Shown piece after piece: positions 12,581 through 24,779 of a DNA stretch of 64,000 nucleotides. The DNA lies in the NCBI GenBank assembly GCA_963556145.1, contig OY744464.1:6919508-6983507 (forward strand), given 5' to 3'. The notes under the pieces are model-generated. The model made no database searches, was not told the DNA's origin, and saw only the letters and a list, made by a program, of their open reading frames with translations. Each line of letters starts with the position of its first letter. The stretch's first letter is position 1. A program made the position numbers and the translations under genes. This stretch comes from Hygrocybe punicea. Its lineage: Eukaryota > Basidiomycota > Agaricomycetes > Agaricales > Hygrophoraceae.

Positions 12581-12679
12581 GTTTAGCCGCTTTAGGAAAT
12601 GTCAGGGTGGGGGAGAGCTGAACGAAATTCAACGAATAGATCATTTGTTTTCTTTCACCTCCTTGTGGCTCTCGCCAAC

Positions 12680-13411
12680 ATGTTTTCCACAGCATCTTCC
12701 AGCCCGGCCCCTTCTGAATTTCCCACTAACCTAACTTCCATACACACCCAAAGCTTCGGGTACATCTTCCCACCACATCCACATACATCAACCTTTGTCA
12801 AATATGGCAAATATCATGCTATAAGTTATCTGCAGCAGGAGCCTATGGACGACATGACGGTTTGTGTGTGGTTAGGGCCAGGTGATGATCATTATACATC
12901 CAGTTGTGTGCTTTGTCCCATTGACAAACTATTCCAATCAAGATTCTGTTGGCTTGGAGGTTCAGCCTTACCTCGTCCATCCAAAGAAAGGCGTGCTATG
13001 CCTTGGTGAGAGGTATGTACAACAGTTGCTCCAGTTTCATGAGTACTAAATGGCTTTGCCAGGCTTAATATCAACTGCTCGTCCCGAGCGCTGCTTCTCG
13101 GGTCTGCACCTGGAGTGTTCCACCAGGGCAGTGCACCGACTGCCATTATCCGGGATCTATTGTGTCTTGACACGAGACCATGCATCATTTTCATTTATTG
13201 GAATCCTGATGTAAAGGCAAATGGTGTCACAGAAGAAGCTGAAACCATCTGCTTCCATACTGTCAATAGGTTGGATGTAGTAAGTAAAAACATCTTGATT
13301 CCTATTGCCTTCGCACGCGACTGGTTCACTGACTTCGGAGATAAGGTAGCAAAAGATGACACCCTTCTACTTCAAATTTTAGATGTCGGTAACGATAATA
13401 TGCAGAACTAG
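12680..13411 (+). CDS. uncharacterised multi-exon protein
   Basis: The clearest coding segment reads GLEVQPYLVHPKKGVLCLGE up to about 13016. It appears joined across a short intron (acceptor near 13062) to NINCSSRALLLGSAPGVFHQ and on to LQILDVGNDNMQN with a stop at 13409-13411. The 5' part near 12680-12850 is open but does not splice cleanly to it, since frame changes are needed near 12840-12870. I recognise no domain. It may be intact with a misread 5' end, or decayed. Confidence 0.35.
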
Positions 13412-13829
13412 AGTCCATCATTTATATAAACCGTTTCAGTTATACAAATACAATGCTTGGGTAGACGATTTGCGGCAACCGTTTCTGAGCTCTCCCCTTC
13501 GTCAATGGTCGGTGGCGACAACAGGACGGCAGTAGAACGAGGTGTGTGGTGGCCCCCTCCCCCCCCGCAGCGACGTTTTCGTGTGATGGCGGCGATTTGA
13601 GGTTATGGCCCCCACCACCAAAACTGAAGGGAAAGCACCTCTATTGGTGGCAACTTGGCTTTCTGTAGTAGAAGAGGCGGTGGCGGCGGTGGCAGCAGCG
13701 GCAGTAAGGTTACCGAACTTGTCACCATCTCGATGCTCTGGATCTCGATCAAGGAGGTCCGACGCACCTGAGCCCTTCCTTTTTGGGCTAACAGGCCCAA
13801 ATCTCGGTGTCAATTTGAAGGCAGTCGTG
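13412..13829. other. spacer, nothing recognised
   Basis: This gap contains a CCTCCCCCCCC tract near 13556 and a GGCGGTGGCGGCGGTGGCAG run near 13678. Frames through these runs give Ala/Val-rich strings and are not credible genes. Confidence 0.45.
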
Positions 13830-13944
13830 GAGTGAAGGAGTGGGAGCGAATGTGGACGTGAGAAGGAGGAGCTGGGCCAGCTCTGATGACATGATCGCTT
13901 TCCACTGAAGGTGCGGAAATTGAGATGGAGACGCCTGATGGCTG

Positions 13945-14490
13945 GTCAACTGAGAATACCCCGGCGAGGGTGTTTGGATACTCGGGAATGCAAATCGGAC
14001 TCATGATCACTGTCGTCTGAGTAAGGTTGAGGACGTGGTACGGATAAACCGTCATTGTCGTCATGATTGTCCAGATCTGTAGGGAAAACCAACAACAACC
14101 CACGTGAATCCATCTCATTAAGAAGCTTACCCAGCTGTTGGCCTGCCAAAATGAGTTTGTTATTTACCGTGTCTGCTGCATCATGCGAGGCTTCGCTCTG
14201 CGGAGTGCTTGAGGTTAATGCTTCTAGTGCCCAGCCAGCCATTACCGGGCTTCCTCCGAAGACAAGTTGAGAATAAATTTAAAGGTGGTAGGAAGTATAT
14301 ATGAACTGACCCTTGTCATTGCAGCGTGGTTGTGAATGTCATCGGAGGACAGAAAGAGCGGGAAGACGGAGTGGCGAACTAGCTGAATCGCTCCGAGGTG
14401 CAGATGGCGAGGAGCATGCATGCCAGAAGATAAGGACGAGTCGCAGGGAGCATCCGGGAGAACAGTGGACGAGGTTGCATTGGCAGCCAT
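13945..14490 (-). CDS. small uncharacterised protein divergent from the JmjC gene
   Basis: An exon from 14490 reads MAANATSSTVLPDAPCDSS and on to DDIHNHAAM. After a probable short intron near 14250-14310 a second segment reads SPVMAGWALEALTSSTPQSE, AGQQLGKLLNEMDSRGLLLV and ends HPRRGILS with a stop near 13945. No domain is recognised. The acidic, Ser/Asp-rich tail (PYSDDSDHESDLHS) suggests a soluble or nuclear protein. It is transcribed away from the JmjC gene, with about 400 bp between starts. Confidence 0.4.
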
Positions 14491-14894
14491 GTTGTGCAAA
14501 ATTTAGAGAGATATATACGGGCTTGGGATCCGGAACCAGCCGCTACTTGTGCTGTTCCAGTTTCAGCGATACCCTTGATGATGTTGCATTAATATTAGAG
14601 TTGGCCTCCCCAACTGCTCGCCCTAAAATAGTACAAATTATCCTCTATCATGCTGGTTTAAAACTTACGAGGAAGCTTTTCAATGACAGCTAAAGGTTTC
14701 ACATGGTCCTTAGGTGCACAATTTAGGAGGTTGTGGTTCTTCGGCAATGCCGACGAGCTTCGAGGTGAACGGTTCAGGTCAATTACATGTCAAGAGTTGA
14801 ACGTTGAACTCGCGAGTTGCATCGGTGCTTGCCACACTGGTACTTGAGATCTGGTGCACGTGCCCGACGTGTTCTGTCGAATCACTCAATATTA

Positions 14895-17300
14895 ATGCCT
14901 AGGCCTGTCACACAGTCTGTTGCTTGCAAAACACAAGCCAAAGGTCGAGACGCAGTTTTCAAAAACCTTTCCAATTGTCATGTATGCGAAGATTCTAGGA
15001 GTTCTGCTGCTGCTTGTCGTTTTGTTGGTAGGTTCCTTTTTGCTGTGTCATAGTACCTTCATAATGCTTTCAGCTTCCCGGACGGTAACTATTGACAACC
15101 GCGGCGAGAGCTTTGTTACATTTCACTACAAGGATGGCCCCCCTCCACACTATCCTCAAGTCTTCAATCGCAAGTTCAATCTTGAAGACATCCGATTGAA
15201 AAGGGTGCGTTGCAGGGTACATTTATGCTCGCCAATTTCTGAATGGGTTCTAGCAAGCCTGTGCATCAGTCTTACTTCCCATTCTCTTAAATGAGCATAT
15301 ACATCATCAACGACAAAATCTGGTATGTCATAGCCAGGAGATCGATGAGCGAGTAACCTGTGGTAAGTTTTCGTATTTTTATCAAGAGCGTCACCATTGA
15401 CGAATACTCTCTTGACCAGATGTATGCAATACTGCGCTTTTCTCGCAGACCTGGCTTTGCTACATCTGCGGTCGCGAATTATGTCTCTCGTGCTATGACA
15501 GTATTATTGAGGTGAGCGTGAGATGTGAGACTATTACAAGTGAGCATTTATCTTTATCTGAATTTAGGGGGATTACAAAGCTTCAATTTGCTCAATTATT
15601 TCAGGAGTACTGCACACTCAGTCCAATTTTCACCCGATCACCCGCTTCCTTCATGATGAACTTGAGGCAGAAATTTCAGCAATGGAGTCCCTTTTGCAGG
15701 ACATGAATCCAGGGTGGGACAGACTGTACTTCCCTTGCTCAAATTTCTTATCGGATGCAGATCTTCTGAATTGTGTCATCGCCCTAACATACTTGAGGCC
15801 CCTAGGCTCTCTCAAGACGCGCCCTTCAATGAATTCCAATGATACTGGTGCCAAGGCATTCCTGTAGTGGTAACAAGCGTGTGCGCCCATCTCCAGGGCG
15901 ATTGGGCGCCTGACTACTTCATCGAGAGATATGGATCACGAAAAGTCACTCTCGTTGATTGCGAGACCGAATCCACGCAACAAACAACAGTCTCAGATTT
16001 TTTCCGGCATTTCAGTAGTGCTGATGACCGAAGACAGATACTGAAGCTCAAGGTAATTTTTACTCAGTTGATATTCTTTATGTGATCACCATGCCCTGTA
16101 GGACTGGCCCCCACAAGCTCATTTTCGGGATGAGTTTCCAGAACTTTTCAATGCCTTCGTAGATGCTGTTCCACACGGAGATATTACGTGGCCAGATGGG
16201 GTCCTCAACATGGCCGCGCATTTCCCACTTAATGGCGTGGCACCAGATTTAGGTATCATTGTTTTTTTAAAGCGCGAGAAAGATATTGACTCCTCTCCCA
16301 GGCCCAAAAATGTACATTGCGTACAGTTCTGTAGAAGACGGTTACCACCACAGTTCTACTAAGCTCCATCTCGACATGACCGATGCCATCAATATCATGG
16401 TTTGGGATTCAGGTCGCAAAGAGCCGCAGCGTAATTATGCTTTGTGGAGGATATTTCCGCAAGCAGCATCCCCAGTCGTCTGCAACTTTCTCCGCAATCA
16501 TACGGGTTTTACGGGCCCGGGACATCCTATTCATTCCCAGAACTTTTATTTCACCGAAACCATGCTCACGGAGCTAGAGACACTACACGGCGTACGGCCC
16601 TTCACCATATTCCAAATGACCGGGGAAGCAATTTTCATTCCCGCTGGTTGTGCACACCAAGTTTGTCATATCTTTCGGACATGCAAACGTACAATATCTC
16701 ATTTATCCATCAGGTTAGTAATCAAACTAACGCCATAAAGATTGCCTGTGACTTCATCTCGATCGATAATATCACCCAGACTCAACAAATATGTGATGAA
16801 TTGCGACAACATCGTGTTGCTACAAACGCTGGCGATGATGTTTTGCAATTCTACACCACTATTTGGCATGCATGGAAGTCGCTAGTGCACAATAGGATTT
16901 TCCACAAAACTACAAGCACCATTTCAACTGCGCCAGGGTTAGAGTCGAGTCAAGCAGCCAAACAAGCCCATAAAAGGGAGAAAAAGCGAACCAACAAGCT
17001 TAAGCGTATGCAAATGACTGTTGAACACCTGTATCGACCTGGATATGACTTTGGCTGCCCATTTTGTCCCCGAAAGTTTCATAGAGCTGGGCTACTTGAC
17101 CACCTGTGAGTGCAAAAACTCTACCCAGGTTGATCTTATGCTCACCCAGATCCAGTAAATCGTTGCACTGCGAGTCCTTCTCCATCGACAGCATCACTGA
17201 AACTTGGTTGCGTAAGCCTCGAGTCATTGCTGATGTTCAATTTATGCAACAGCTACGGCTTTTCATACGGAACACAGATGGCTCAGAGTTGGTATGCTGA
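14895..17300 (+). pseudogene. KDM3/JHDM2-like JmjC histone-demethylase homologue with C2H2 finger; one frame break
   Basis: Exons traced: 14895-15027, 15074-15204, 15338-15362, 15420-15511, 15568 to about 15840, about 15843-16052, 16102-16252, 16302-16660, 16714-17105, 17150-17300. In order the product shows CHVC...CRF, a KDM3-type zinc finger CDVCNTALFSQTWLCYICGR then ELCLSCYD, and a JmjC domain. The domain has the Fe(II) HxD motif in LHLDMTDAINIMVW and the distal His in GEAIFIPAGCAHQ. VSNQTNAIKIACDF follows, matching KDM3 layout. KDM3 enzymes demethylate H3K9 using Fe(II) and 2-oxoglutarate. A C-terminal CPFCPRKFHRAGLLDHL finger is an unusual addition. The frame changes between exon 5 and the segment containing YWCQGIPVVVTSV, with TGA at 15840-15842; no standard intron repairs it. 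Metal ligands are intact, so recent inactivation or an unrecognised intron are both possible. Confidence 0.75.
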
Positions 17301-17418
17301 CGAAGAACACAATTCAGTGACTCTGGGTCAACTCAATATTTTGCAACTCTATATGATCTGCATTCGTCACAATCTACATATTTGCTGTTATGGTTACTAT
17401 TTATTACATGAATATATA

Positions 17419-18500
17419 TTAGTGGCGGTTCGACTTCATATCAGTTAATACTCTTATAACCACTTCTAGTGCAATTTGCACCTCGGCTCGATCTTCCTCC
17501 TTAACACGGGGTAATATTTTCACTGTGAACTTGTCCGGGTGCCAATGCAATAGCTCAGTTTTTAGCAGGTCAATTGAAGTACTGGTCTCGTTGTGAGGCC
17601 TGTGAGGATGCTGGATAAACTGTTTGATTCGACATGGCGATACGTCAGAGGCTTTTTCCGGTTGAGGGTTGAATACAGGCCAAGGGATGTCTTGGAAAGC
17701 GAGACGCTCCTCCCAGATAGCCGTGGAACGGTTTGAGCGAAGGTCAACCCATCTTGCATGGTACTGTCCAATCTGCGTGACAAGGCTTGTTTTCTACGAT
17801 AGCAACCATTGAGTTTAGGATCATAAACTTGTATCTTTCTTACCGCTACTGCTTTCAGCCACCGTCTGGCTTCCGTTCATCTCATGAATTCCTTCTCTGC
17901 TTGCCTTCTCTCCTCTTCTTGCCGAAGCCTGGCTTCTTCTTGTTTTGCTTGTTCTTGCCGCTCTTGTTCCTCAAATTCCTTCTCTGCTTGCCTTCTCTCC
18001 TCTTCTTGCCGAAGCCTGGCTTCTTGTTTTGCTCGTTCTTGCCGCTCTTGTTCCTCTTTCCGTTGTCTTGACTCTTCCTCCTGCCTCAATTCCTCCCGCA
18101 ACCTCAATTCCTCCCGCAATCTCATCTCCTCCTCGAAGTCCCTCCTTTTGTCCTCATCCTCCTTCTGAATTCTGGCTGCCTCTTCTTTTCGTTTTATTTC
18201 ATCTTCTTCCCTCAGTTTCCTTTCTTGTTGAAGTCTTAAGGCGTAGATGTGCCGCTGCTGGTGTTGCCAAAACTGAGCTAGTTGTTCTTTGGCGATTCGC
18301 CTCTTGGTGGAATGCTCAAATTGGAGGATCTCTTCCTGCAATGCATCGACATATTGCGGACCGGCAGGATTAGTCTTTGTGGATTCGACAGGTATGTCTG
18401 GTGTGATGGTAGGGGACATAAGGAATACTGAAGCGACAGTATGTATAGGGCGTAAGGATGCACTTTTTACATGTTCGCATGTCCAGCTGCCACGACTCAT
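17419..18500 (-). pseudogene. coiled-coil protein with J-like (RWHPDKF-type) C terminus; single nonsense codon
   Basis: Exon 1 (18500 down to 17844) and exon 2 (17793-17419) join in phase 0 across a 50-nt GT-AG intron, giving 343 codons. Residues about 60-210 are a Glu/Arg/Gln-rich coiled coil containing two near-identical repeats (ARLRQEEERRQAEKEF). Exon 2 continues QIGQYHARWVDLRS, LAFQDIPWPVF, then ELLHWHPDKFTVKILPRV and EDRAEVQIALEVVIRVL. The HWHPDKF motif is like the J-domain-like C terminus of NFKBIL1-type proteins and of an expanded agaricomycete family. A TGA at 17877-17879 interrupts EKEFMR*TEARRW just before the splice; CGA to TGA would explain it. Upstream Met codons exist in frame; 18500 is a guess. 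Confidence 0.6.
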
Positions 18501-18695
18501 GATCACGCCGCCAAGTAACAAAGAAAAATCGTTGGCCCTGACGCTGACTCGGACGCTGGAATGGTTTGCTTGGCAAAGATCGGATTCAGACAAAGATTGA
18601 ATTCAGACAAAAGATCACCGTCCCTCAAAAATGGTCGAGGGACCGGACGAGACTTGCCAAATCCTTTTCATTTTCTTCTGTGACCACGAAGCCAA

Positions 18696-20313
18696 TGTCC
18701 ACTAAACCTCTGGTGCGCTGCAATCTCGTGTCTTTCTACTTGCTGACAAAACGGTAATTAGTTATTCCTGGCCTTTCCATTTCCCAACATTCTCGCGCCC
18801 GATGCAAACCCCGAACCGACCACAGCGGGCGCAAACCCCGAACCGACCACGGCAGGTGCAAACCCCGAACCGACTACGGCGGGTGCACCACCATTGAATA
18901 ACACCAACCAAAGCGTAAGTATCGAACTTATTTCTTTGTAATGGGAAGCGGAATTGTCATGTAGGCCCAACATTGCGCTGCTAGCGTGGCACCAGATGAT
19001 TTAAAGTGAGCACTATATTCAATTAATCACCAGGTCGAACATCTTATTTTTCACATTTTCTAGCGATGATTACGATGACGAAGAAAGTGATCCGAGACAT
19101 GACCGAAGCCGTAAGGCAACGAATCACAAATGTGATGAGGAGAAATTAATACATGTATTCGTCCTTCCACTATTTTTGGTATATTCATTTCTGAATCGCA
19201 ACCCAGAATCTCATTCGCAAGTTTCTGCAACAAAAAGGAGTCATTCCACTATCTCTTTCTGAGAAGAAAGGCAAAGGACCGCCGTTGCCACCACTGCCAA
19301 CTATGCCTCCTACAGTGGATGCCGCAGTCCTGAATGCATATGTAGACGGAGTTCACCCTGGACCGAATGAAAACGATATGCCCATCAGCTGGAATCTGCC
19401 GATATCACATGCGTGGAACCGGAAGGTAATCCAATTACTCACAGCAGAATTCAAGAGCAACGTTATAGCCTGCAAGTATCAAGTCATGACTGCACTGCCC
19501 ACGGATCTGGATAAGAATTATATTAAAAGGGCCATCAGATCCAAACTGGCCAGCCGTCGGACTGAACTGAATGGCGCAATGCGAAAGATGACTCAGGCTA
19601 AAAATCTCACTCCTGCTGAGAAGGCAGCCCTCTTCGATGCAGAAAGGAAAAAGCGTCTACTCCAATGTCGGAGGAATGAAAGAAGAAAGAATGTGAGTTT
19701 TTTAGTCTTCGTTGCGTGCACCTGTTTATCTAACAGCCATATAGCTGTATTCCAGGCGCAATGATATCATTTTATCGGTGCTAGACTCACCGTGGTCGAA
19801 GGATCCCGAACTCTGGAAGGAAATTGCTGATGTGTTTTCATTGCTCAATGAAAAAGACATGTCCTCAGATGAGACAGATACAGAACATGCCTTCGGCGGT
19901 CAAAAGAAGCTCCGGCGGATTCGAAAGCATTGGATCTCTGAATCCATCTCAAAGGTTTGCTTGACTCACAATGCTGAACACTCGTTTTAACTTATATCTA
20001 GATTATGCACTTTGTTGACAGCAACTACGACAAAGGCATGGGTGGCGGCATGCTGAAACGCGGAAGTGCACCTTTGACCCGTCATTACGAGTCAAGGACT
20101 GTCAACACCAGGAGCCAACCGAAGGTGAAACTGCCTCGAAATTTCTATGACTCTAGTCTCGCCACAGAAGCAGTCAAATCGCTTAGGCCGAAAGCGGTCC
20201 TTATGTTACCCAATGTTTGTTGTTTCCCAAGGTGGCACCTTTGTCCGTTGCCTGACCAACAGCATCCGACAGATACCAGATTTCCCAGTCTGATCGTAAA
20301 GGATAATGATTAG
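18696..20313 (+). CDS. conserved agaricomycete protein of unknown function
   Basis: Well-formed exons chain together: up to 18916 (three 30-bp repeats encoding ANPEPTTAG), 18964-19005, about 19063-19146, 19207-19692, 19745-19954 and 20002-20313, all with GT-AG introns. The product has an acidic stretch DDLNDDYDDEESD, a Pro-rich linker, a basic region (AIRSKLASRRTELN), then MSSDETDTEHAFGGQKKLRR and VKLPRNFYDSSL. Similar MSSDE-D proteins form large agaricomycete families of unknown role, often near mobile elements; that is recollection, not a search. The first exon and start are uncertain. It is one of the better preserved genes in the region between the inverted-repeat arms. Confidence 0.55.
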
Positions 20314-20554
20314 ATATTATTGAGAGTAGTAGAAAGCCTGTCATTAACGGATTCGGACTACTCGGAACTGGCGCAGGCTATACGGTATGATAGACTTTTG
20401 ACTTGTATGAATGTGTAAATAAAAGCAGTCGTTTTCGAGATCATCGTACCAGCAGCGATAAGAATACAAGCATATGCAACGAAGGTATCAGAAATAGCTA
20501 CCAATTAAAGAGGCCAAAATATATCCTTACCAATACCACGGCTGCAAACCGTTC

Positions 20555-21408
20555 TCAGTTCGGTCGTAATGGAGCACAGCCTGGACAAAGTGCACGGCCG
20601 TAAGCTTCGGTATGAAGAGTCGGTAACATTGGTGTCGAGGGCTCCGTGCTCACTTCTCTGGTGGCCACATGCACAGGGGTGCTAGTGGTAACATGAGTGG
20701 CAAACACGTCCAACGGTGGCGGTAGAGATTCCGGTGTCCTCTGGCCCTGAATGTTGGGTCGAGTTACAGGACCTATATGGGATCTGGAATTGAGAAGACA
20801 ACGATTGCGAAGGCGCCTCTCGATAGGCATGGAAGGGGATTTTGGCCTCACACACATCGAACAGGCCCATTGAGGCGTGGACTGGATTGATCGAAAGCAG
20901 TGGGGGAGCTCGAGTCCGAGGAAGAAGAGACGGAAGGAGAGGGAGAAATAGACCTGGCAGAGTTTCGGGACGCAGCGCGCGAATGAGTGCGCCGACTACA
21001 CGGGGTGGATGACGGCGCGGAGGTGTCCTCTGGGGAGATGGTGGTATACTTGGAGCCTCCGAGGGCTTCGAGAGCTTCGACATCAAGCTTGAATGCAATC
21101 TCGAGGCCACGGACCATCTCGGTCACCGTGTTAGCCCTGATAAGCTGTTGAACTACGGTGCGAGCCTGATGGCGGAGGGTGACCTGGTGAGAGTTGGAGA
21201 AAATCTCATCGATGGCGGAGTTGAGGCAGGCTACAAGTCGTTCGTCGGGAACACGGCTGACTGGAGGAATGACAGGACAATTGTGAAAAGCGGAGATGAA
21301 GAAATTGTTCTTCCCTGCTGCTATCGGCTCAGTAAACGAACCAAATGGATGGAGATCCAAAATAAGACACGTACTGAGCTTTGGAGGTACTATAACTGTT
21401 ATTCGCAA
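20555..21408 (-). CDS. uncharacterised Ser/Pro-rich protein, possible frameshift
   Basis: The frame from 21408 to 20848 reads RVPDERLVACLNSAIDEIFS, then RTVVQQLIRANTVTEMVRGL and AFKLDVEALEALGGSKY, a plausible helical domain. A Ser-rich tail with SISPSPSVSSSSDSSSP follows. It stops in a GTGTGTGA context. An adjacent frame starting within the same nine bases (20857 to 20555) continues with similar Ser/Pro/Thr composition and ends YGRALCPGCAPLRPN. A slip in the GTGTGT run or an unrecognised intron could join them. No domain is named. Confidence 0.4.
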
Positions 21409-24230
21409 GCTCGTTTATGCGGAGAAGTCCATTCTTCAGCAAAGTACGGATGTTGCATAATGCGTGCCCCGTTCAACCGAAATGTCGTCCGTGATGTACG
21501 AGAGGGTCGCTGGCAATGGGATCGCTACTCGATGGCATGGATAGGCGGAAAGACAAAATTCACATACGGTTTCTTTCGGGGGCCAAGTTGCAGGGCGTCA
21601 TCCCGACGCTATCGACATTAGCCGGACTGTGACACATGCTGATCTTCATCCTCGGACATAGTTGGATAGGTAGGATGGGAAGCAAGCGTAAGGCTAAGCA
21701 ATATCCCTAAGCTTGAGTCAGTCGTGTTCTAACATATATATACGTAGGCATGATCAGGTACCAGGTCGTTTAAATTTGTGGTCCTGTGGTCCTACACCCT
21801 CGCTTAATAACATTACAAGCAAAGGCGGCCGCGTATGCTTTTTTTATTAGAGTAAGAAGGAAATAATAATGTACGACTATACGCACCGATGTTACATCGG
21901 ACAGCAGTGAGACATCGGGCTCGTAAACGTTAACGGTCAAGATACATACGTTATGTTACGCCGACACGTGAAAGGGACATCTTGCATTAATCACTGTGGC
22001 ATGACGCCTTCGCAATGGCAGAGCCAGAGTGACGTTGAAATAGAGAACTCGGTTGGACCAGCATACAGTATCCTAAGCCTACAATTGCAAGTGGGATCAC
22101 AAGATATAAGTTTGTGTAAATTACACACTGCTATACCGAGTCCGAACTCTGCTGCGAAACATCGATATCGTTGAAGAGGCATTTGCAACAAAGTATTTGC
22201 GAGCGGCGAACGCAATATTAATATTGATGTTAGTGTACCTGGCGCCTTACGTGCACCCGTCTGCAGATTGTTCTGCAGAGTTACGCACGCCCAGCAACCC
22301 AGGTACTGAGCATCGATGGTGAGAGTGGTCAAGGACAAATTTTTTTTTAAAAAAGCCAAAGTCCAAGCGGAGATCAAATACGAGTCTCCGCAGCGAACTG
22401 GCCTCGAGCTCAGTGCTGAAACGGGGATTTAGTTCAGTTCTGTGACTCAGCCACATGGGAGTACTGATCTAATACTGTCGTTAGGGAAGGCCTAGAATGA
22501 ACCAAGCAAAGGGCTAATTACTGACTGAGGCCCAGGCCTGAGCTGTGCCTGCGAACCGCCACTCTTCAATTTACTCACGACTGACACCGACTGACTGGAA
22601 TATTGCTAAGTGCGGTCGCTGATTAAATATTTATTGTTTGAAGTCGATACCAATGTAATTATAACAATTTATGAAAACTTCCATAATAGTAAGGATAGAG
22701 TCAGTCTTATGACTACATTGCATCATATTCCTGAGACCAGCACATCATAATACTGTCATAATACAAGAGATGTCAAGTAGAACAACCTATCCAGCCCTTC
22801 AACCCTGCTGGAAAAAGATTTTTATCCAACTTGTAGGCATTTTTCTCAGAAATTCAGCGAGGCGCGTCGTGATGGTGCCTGATCTGGGGATCAGAAAGGA
22901 AACCAGACCACTTATATAGGCAGCTCGCAGAGTCTAAAGGTCACGCCGCGACATGAGTCCGTGCACTCTTCGCACGCTCTGAGTGCGCCTAACCTTTTAG
23001 AAAGTCACATGATGTTATTTGTGTCTTCTTCAAACATAACCATCATGATCCAACAAAACACCACTGGCCCCCTAATGAAGTTGATAACTCGACTAACTTT
23101 ACGTCACATGTACGATGCTCTTCTATTGCAATGGACTGGCTGAACATGCCCCGTGCTGACGAGATGTCTTCATGCGCTACCTCAGCGGCGGTACCAGTGA
23201 CCAGACATCATAATGATAACACCAGACAACATGGATGTCGATGTTGATGAAAAGGTTTAGGATATTTGCGAATCTGACCTGGAAAGCGAGATCAATGTGA
23301 TGAGGATTCCGAGGATAACGACAAATCAGACACCCAAACTTCGGTAGTGACCCAGATCCTTCTACAGCATCTGAGCATCAAGCCAGTAGCAATCAAGAAG
23401 ATGATTCAGAGAGTGATATTGACTTTGGTCCTGAAGATGGGGACAACGAGGATTTGGAAGATGTGGGGCTCTTTCACCCACTCACTCTCTTGCCCCAAGC
23501 ACTTCAGCCCCGTCGCTCCACTCGCCACCCGCCATACCTCCAAGGGGAAAGTTGCACTTACATCAATCCTTGTACTCTTCATCCTCCACCTCCGGCAAGG
23601 CCTACCGAGTCCTGCCTTGCTCTACTTCACCAAACCCCTTCTGGCCGCATCCACGCCTCTCTGACTCTTTTGGCCATTCTATGGAATAACAGGCGATCGT
23701 TTGCGTGCCATGTTATCCACGTCTTTCGAGTACCGCCACTTGCGTTTTCGCGTCACTGTTTTTGTGCCGTCGTTTGTCATCTTTTGTTTTCCTCTCTATC
23801 TGGTTGATCGTCATGTCAAATCTCCCTACATCTGTTTACACGTCCAGCATCTTCAACAACGTGGGCGCGAACCAATATAACATGACGTATAACACGACGT
23901 ATAACATAACGCACAACACGCACAACATCCCAGCTTCTCCGATTCAGCCCAGGCCATGCTGCATACTTTCCACCGCAGTACGCCTCGTATGGAACATTTT
24001 TAGGAAGATGGGTCAAATCCTATCCAAGATACTTCGTTGGTATGTCCCTTCACAAAAATGGTGTTCGGATGTTCGGATCGTCTCATTATACATTAGGATT
24101 ACCCGCAATATTTTACGGTTACGAATCGGATTTGTTATTTGGTTTTTTTGGGGGGTGAGCATATTCCCATATTACTCTTAAGCGCGTTTCTGATTCGGTA
24201 CAGTTATTCGGTGTAAACATTCTTGATATC
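21409..24230. other. long region without a supported gene
   Basis: Nothing convincing was found. An acidic segment near 23400-23470 reads DDSESDIDFGPEDGDNEDLE and runs into RRSTRHPPYLQ, which could be a gene or retroelement fragment but has no partner domains. 22600-22760 is AT-rich. Sequence at 23870-23930 carries short ATAACRYGACG/ACACGCACAAC repeats. No reverse transcriptase, terminal repeat or tRNA was recognised. Confidence 0.45.
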
Positions 24231-24299
24231 TTGCAGATTTGTTAGTGATTTTTATACCGGTCTCGCAATGTAACTTCCGAGGCAAAATGCCTTCACTTT

Positions 24300-24750
24300 C
24301 GTGCAACATCTTGGACGTGTTCCACATATTCAATGTGCCCTGTCAAATTCTACAGCGTTGAGATTCGCAACAAATGTGTGGAACCAGGACTTCTGTCTAT
24401 ATGACACCGGCACCTCTAATTATCTATATGGGTGAGTCTCTTAACCTTACCACCCTAGTCGTCTAAGCATGACCAGCTCAATCGTTTGGCAATGTCACAG
24501 ATGCTACACGTTCCTTGCAGTGTTTTAACATGCCTCCCGACAAATCCGTGCTCGGTTGCAAGGATAGGTAAGATCTATTTTTGCAAGGGAATTATCAACG
24601 GGCAGCAAACGAATGTAGAGACAAATTGTCTCTTCCCATCCGCAGACGATCAAAAGTCTCCGCACGAGTCTGCACGTTACTACTGTTCGTCTGCCGTGTC
24701 GGCCCTGCCTCAAGAACTACAGCTTGATGCGTCTTTAATTGATTCTTGAT
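24300..24750 (+). pseudogene. probable 5' part of the alpha-1,3-glucan synthase remnant
   Basis: One frame reads ALRFATNVWNQDFCLYDTG and TSNYLYG. After a probable intron (GT at about 24431, AG near 24479) it continues QSFGNVTDATRSLQCFNM and PPDKSVLGCKD, then NVETNCLFPSADDQ. The style (Cys, N-glycosylation sites, RFATNVWN) suits the extracellular part of an alpha-1,3-glucan synthase, whose clearer remains lie at 26500-28280. The link is an inference from position and style, weaker than for the 3' part. MRD1-derived sequence starts directly after it. Confidence 0.3.
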
Positions 24751-24779
24751 ACTGACCCTTCCTCTGTCAAAGATTCATA

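Noticed and set aside
23330..23810. A possible retroelement polyprotein piece with RRSTRHPPYLQ
   Set aside because: The short similarity to copia-type integrase tails is not backed by reverse transcriptase, RNase H or LTRs nearby.
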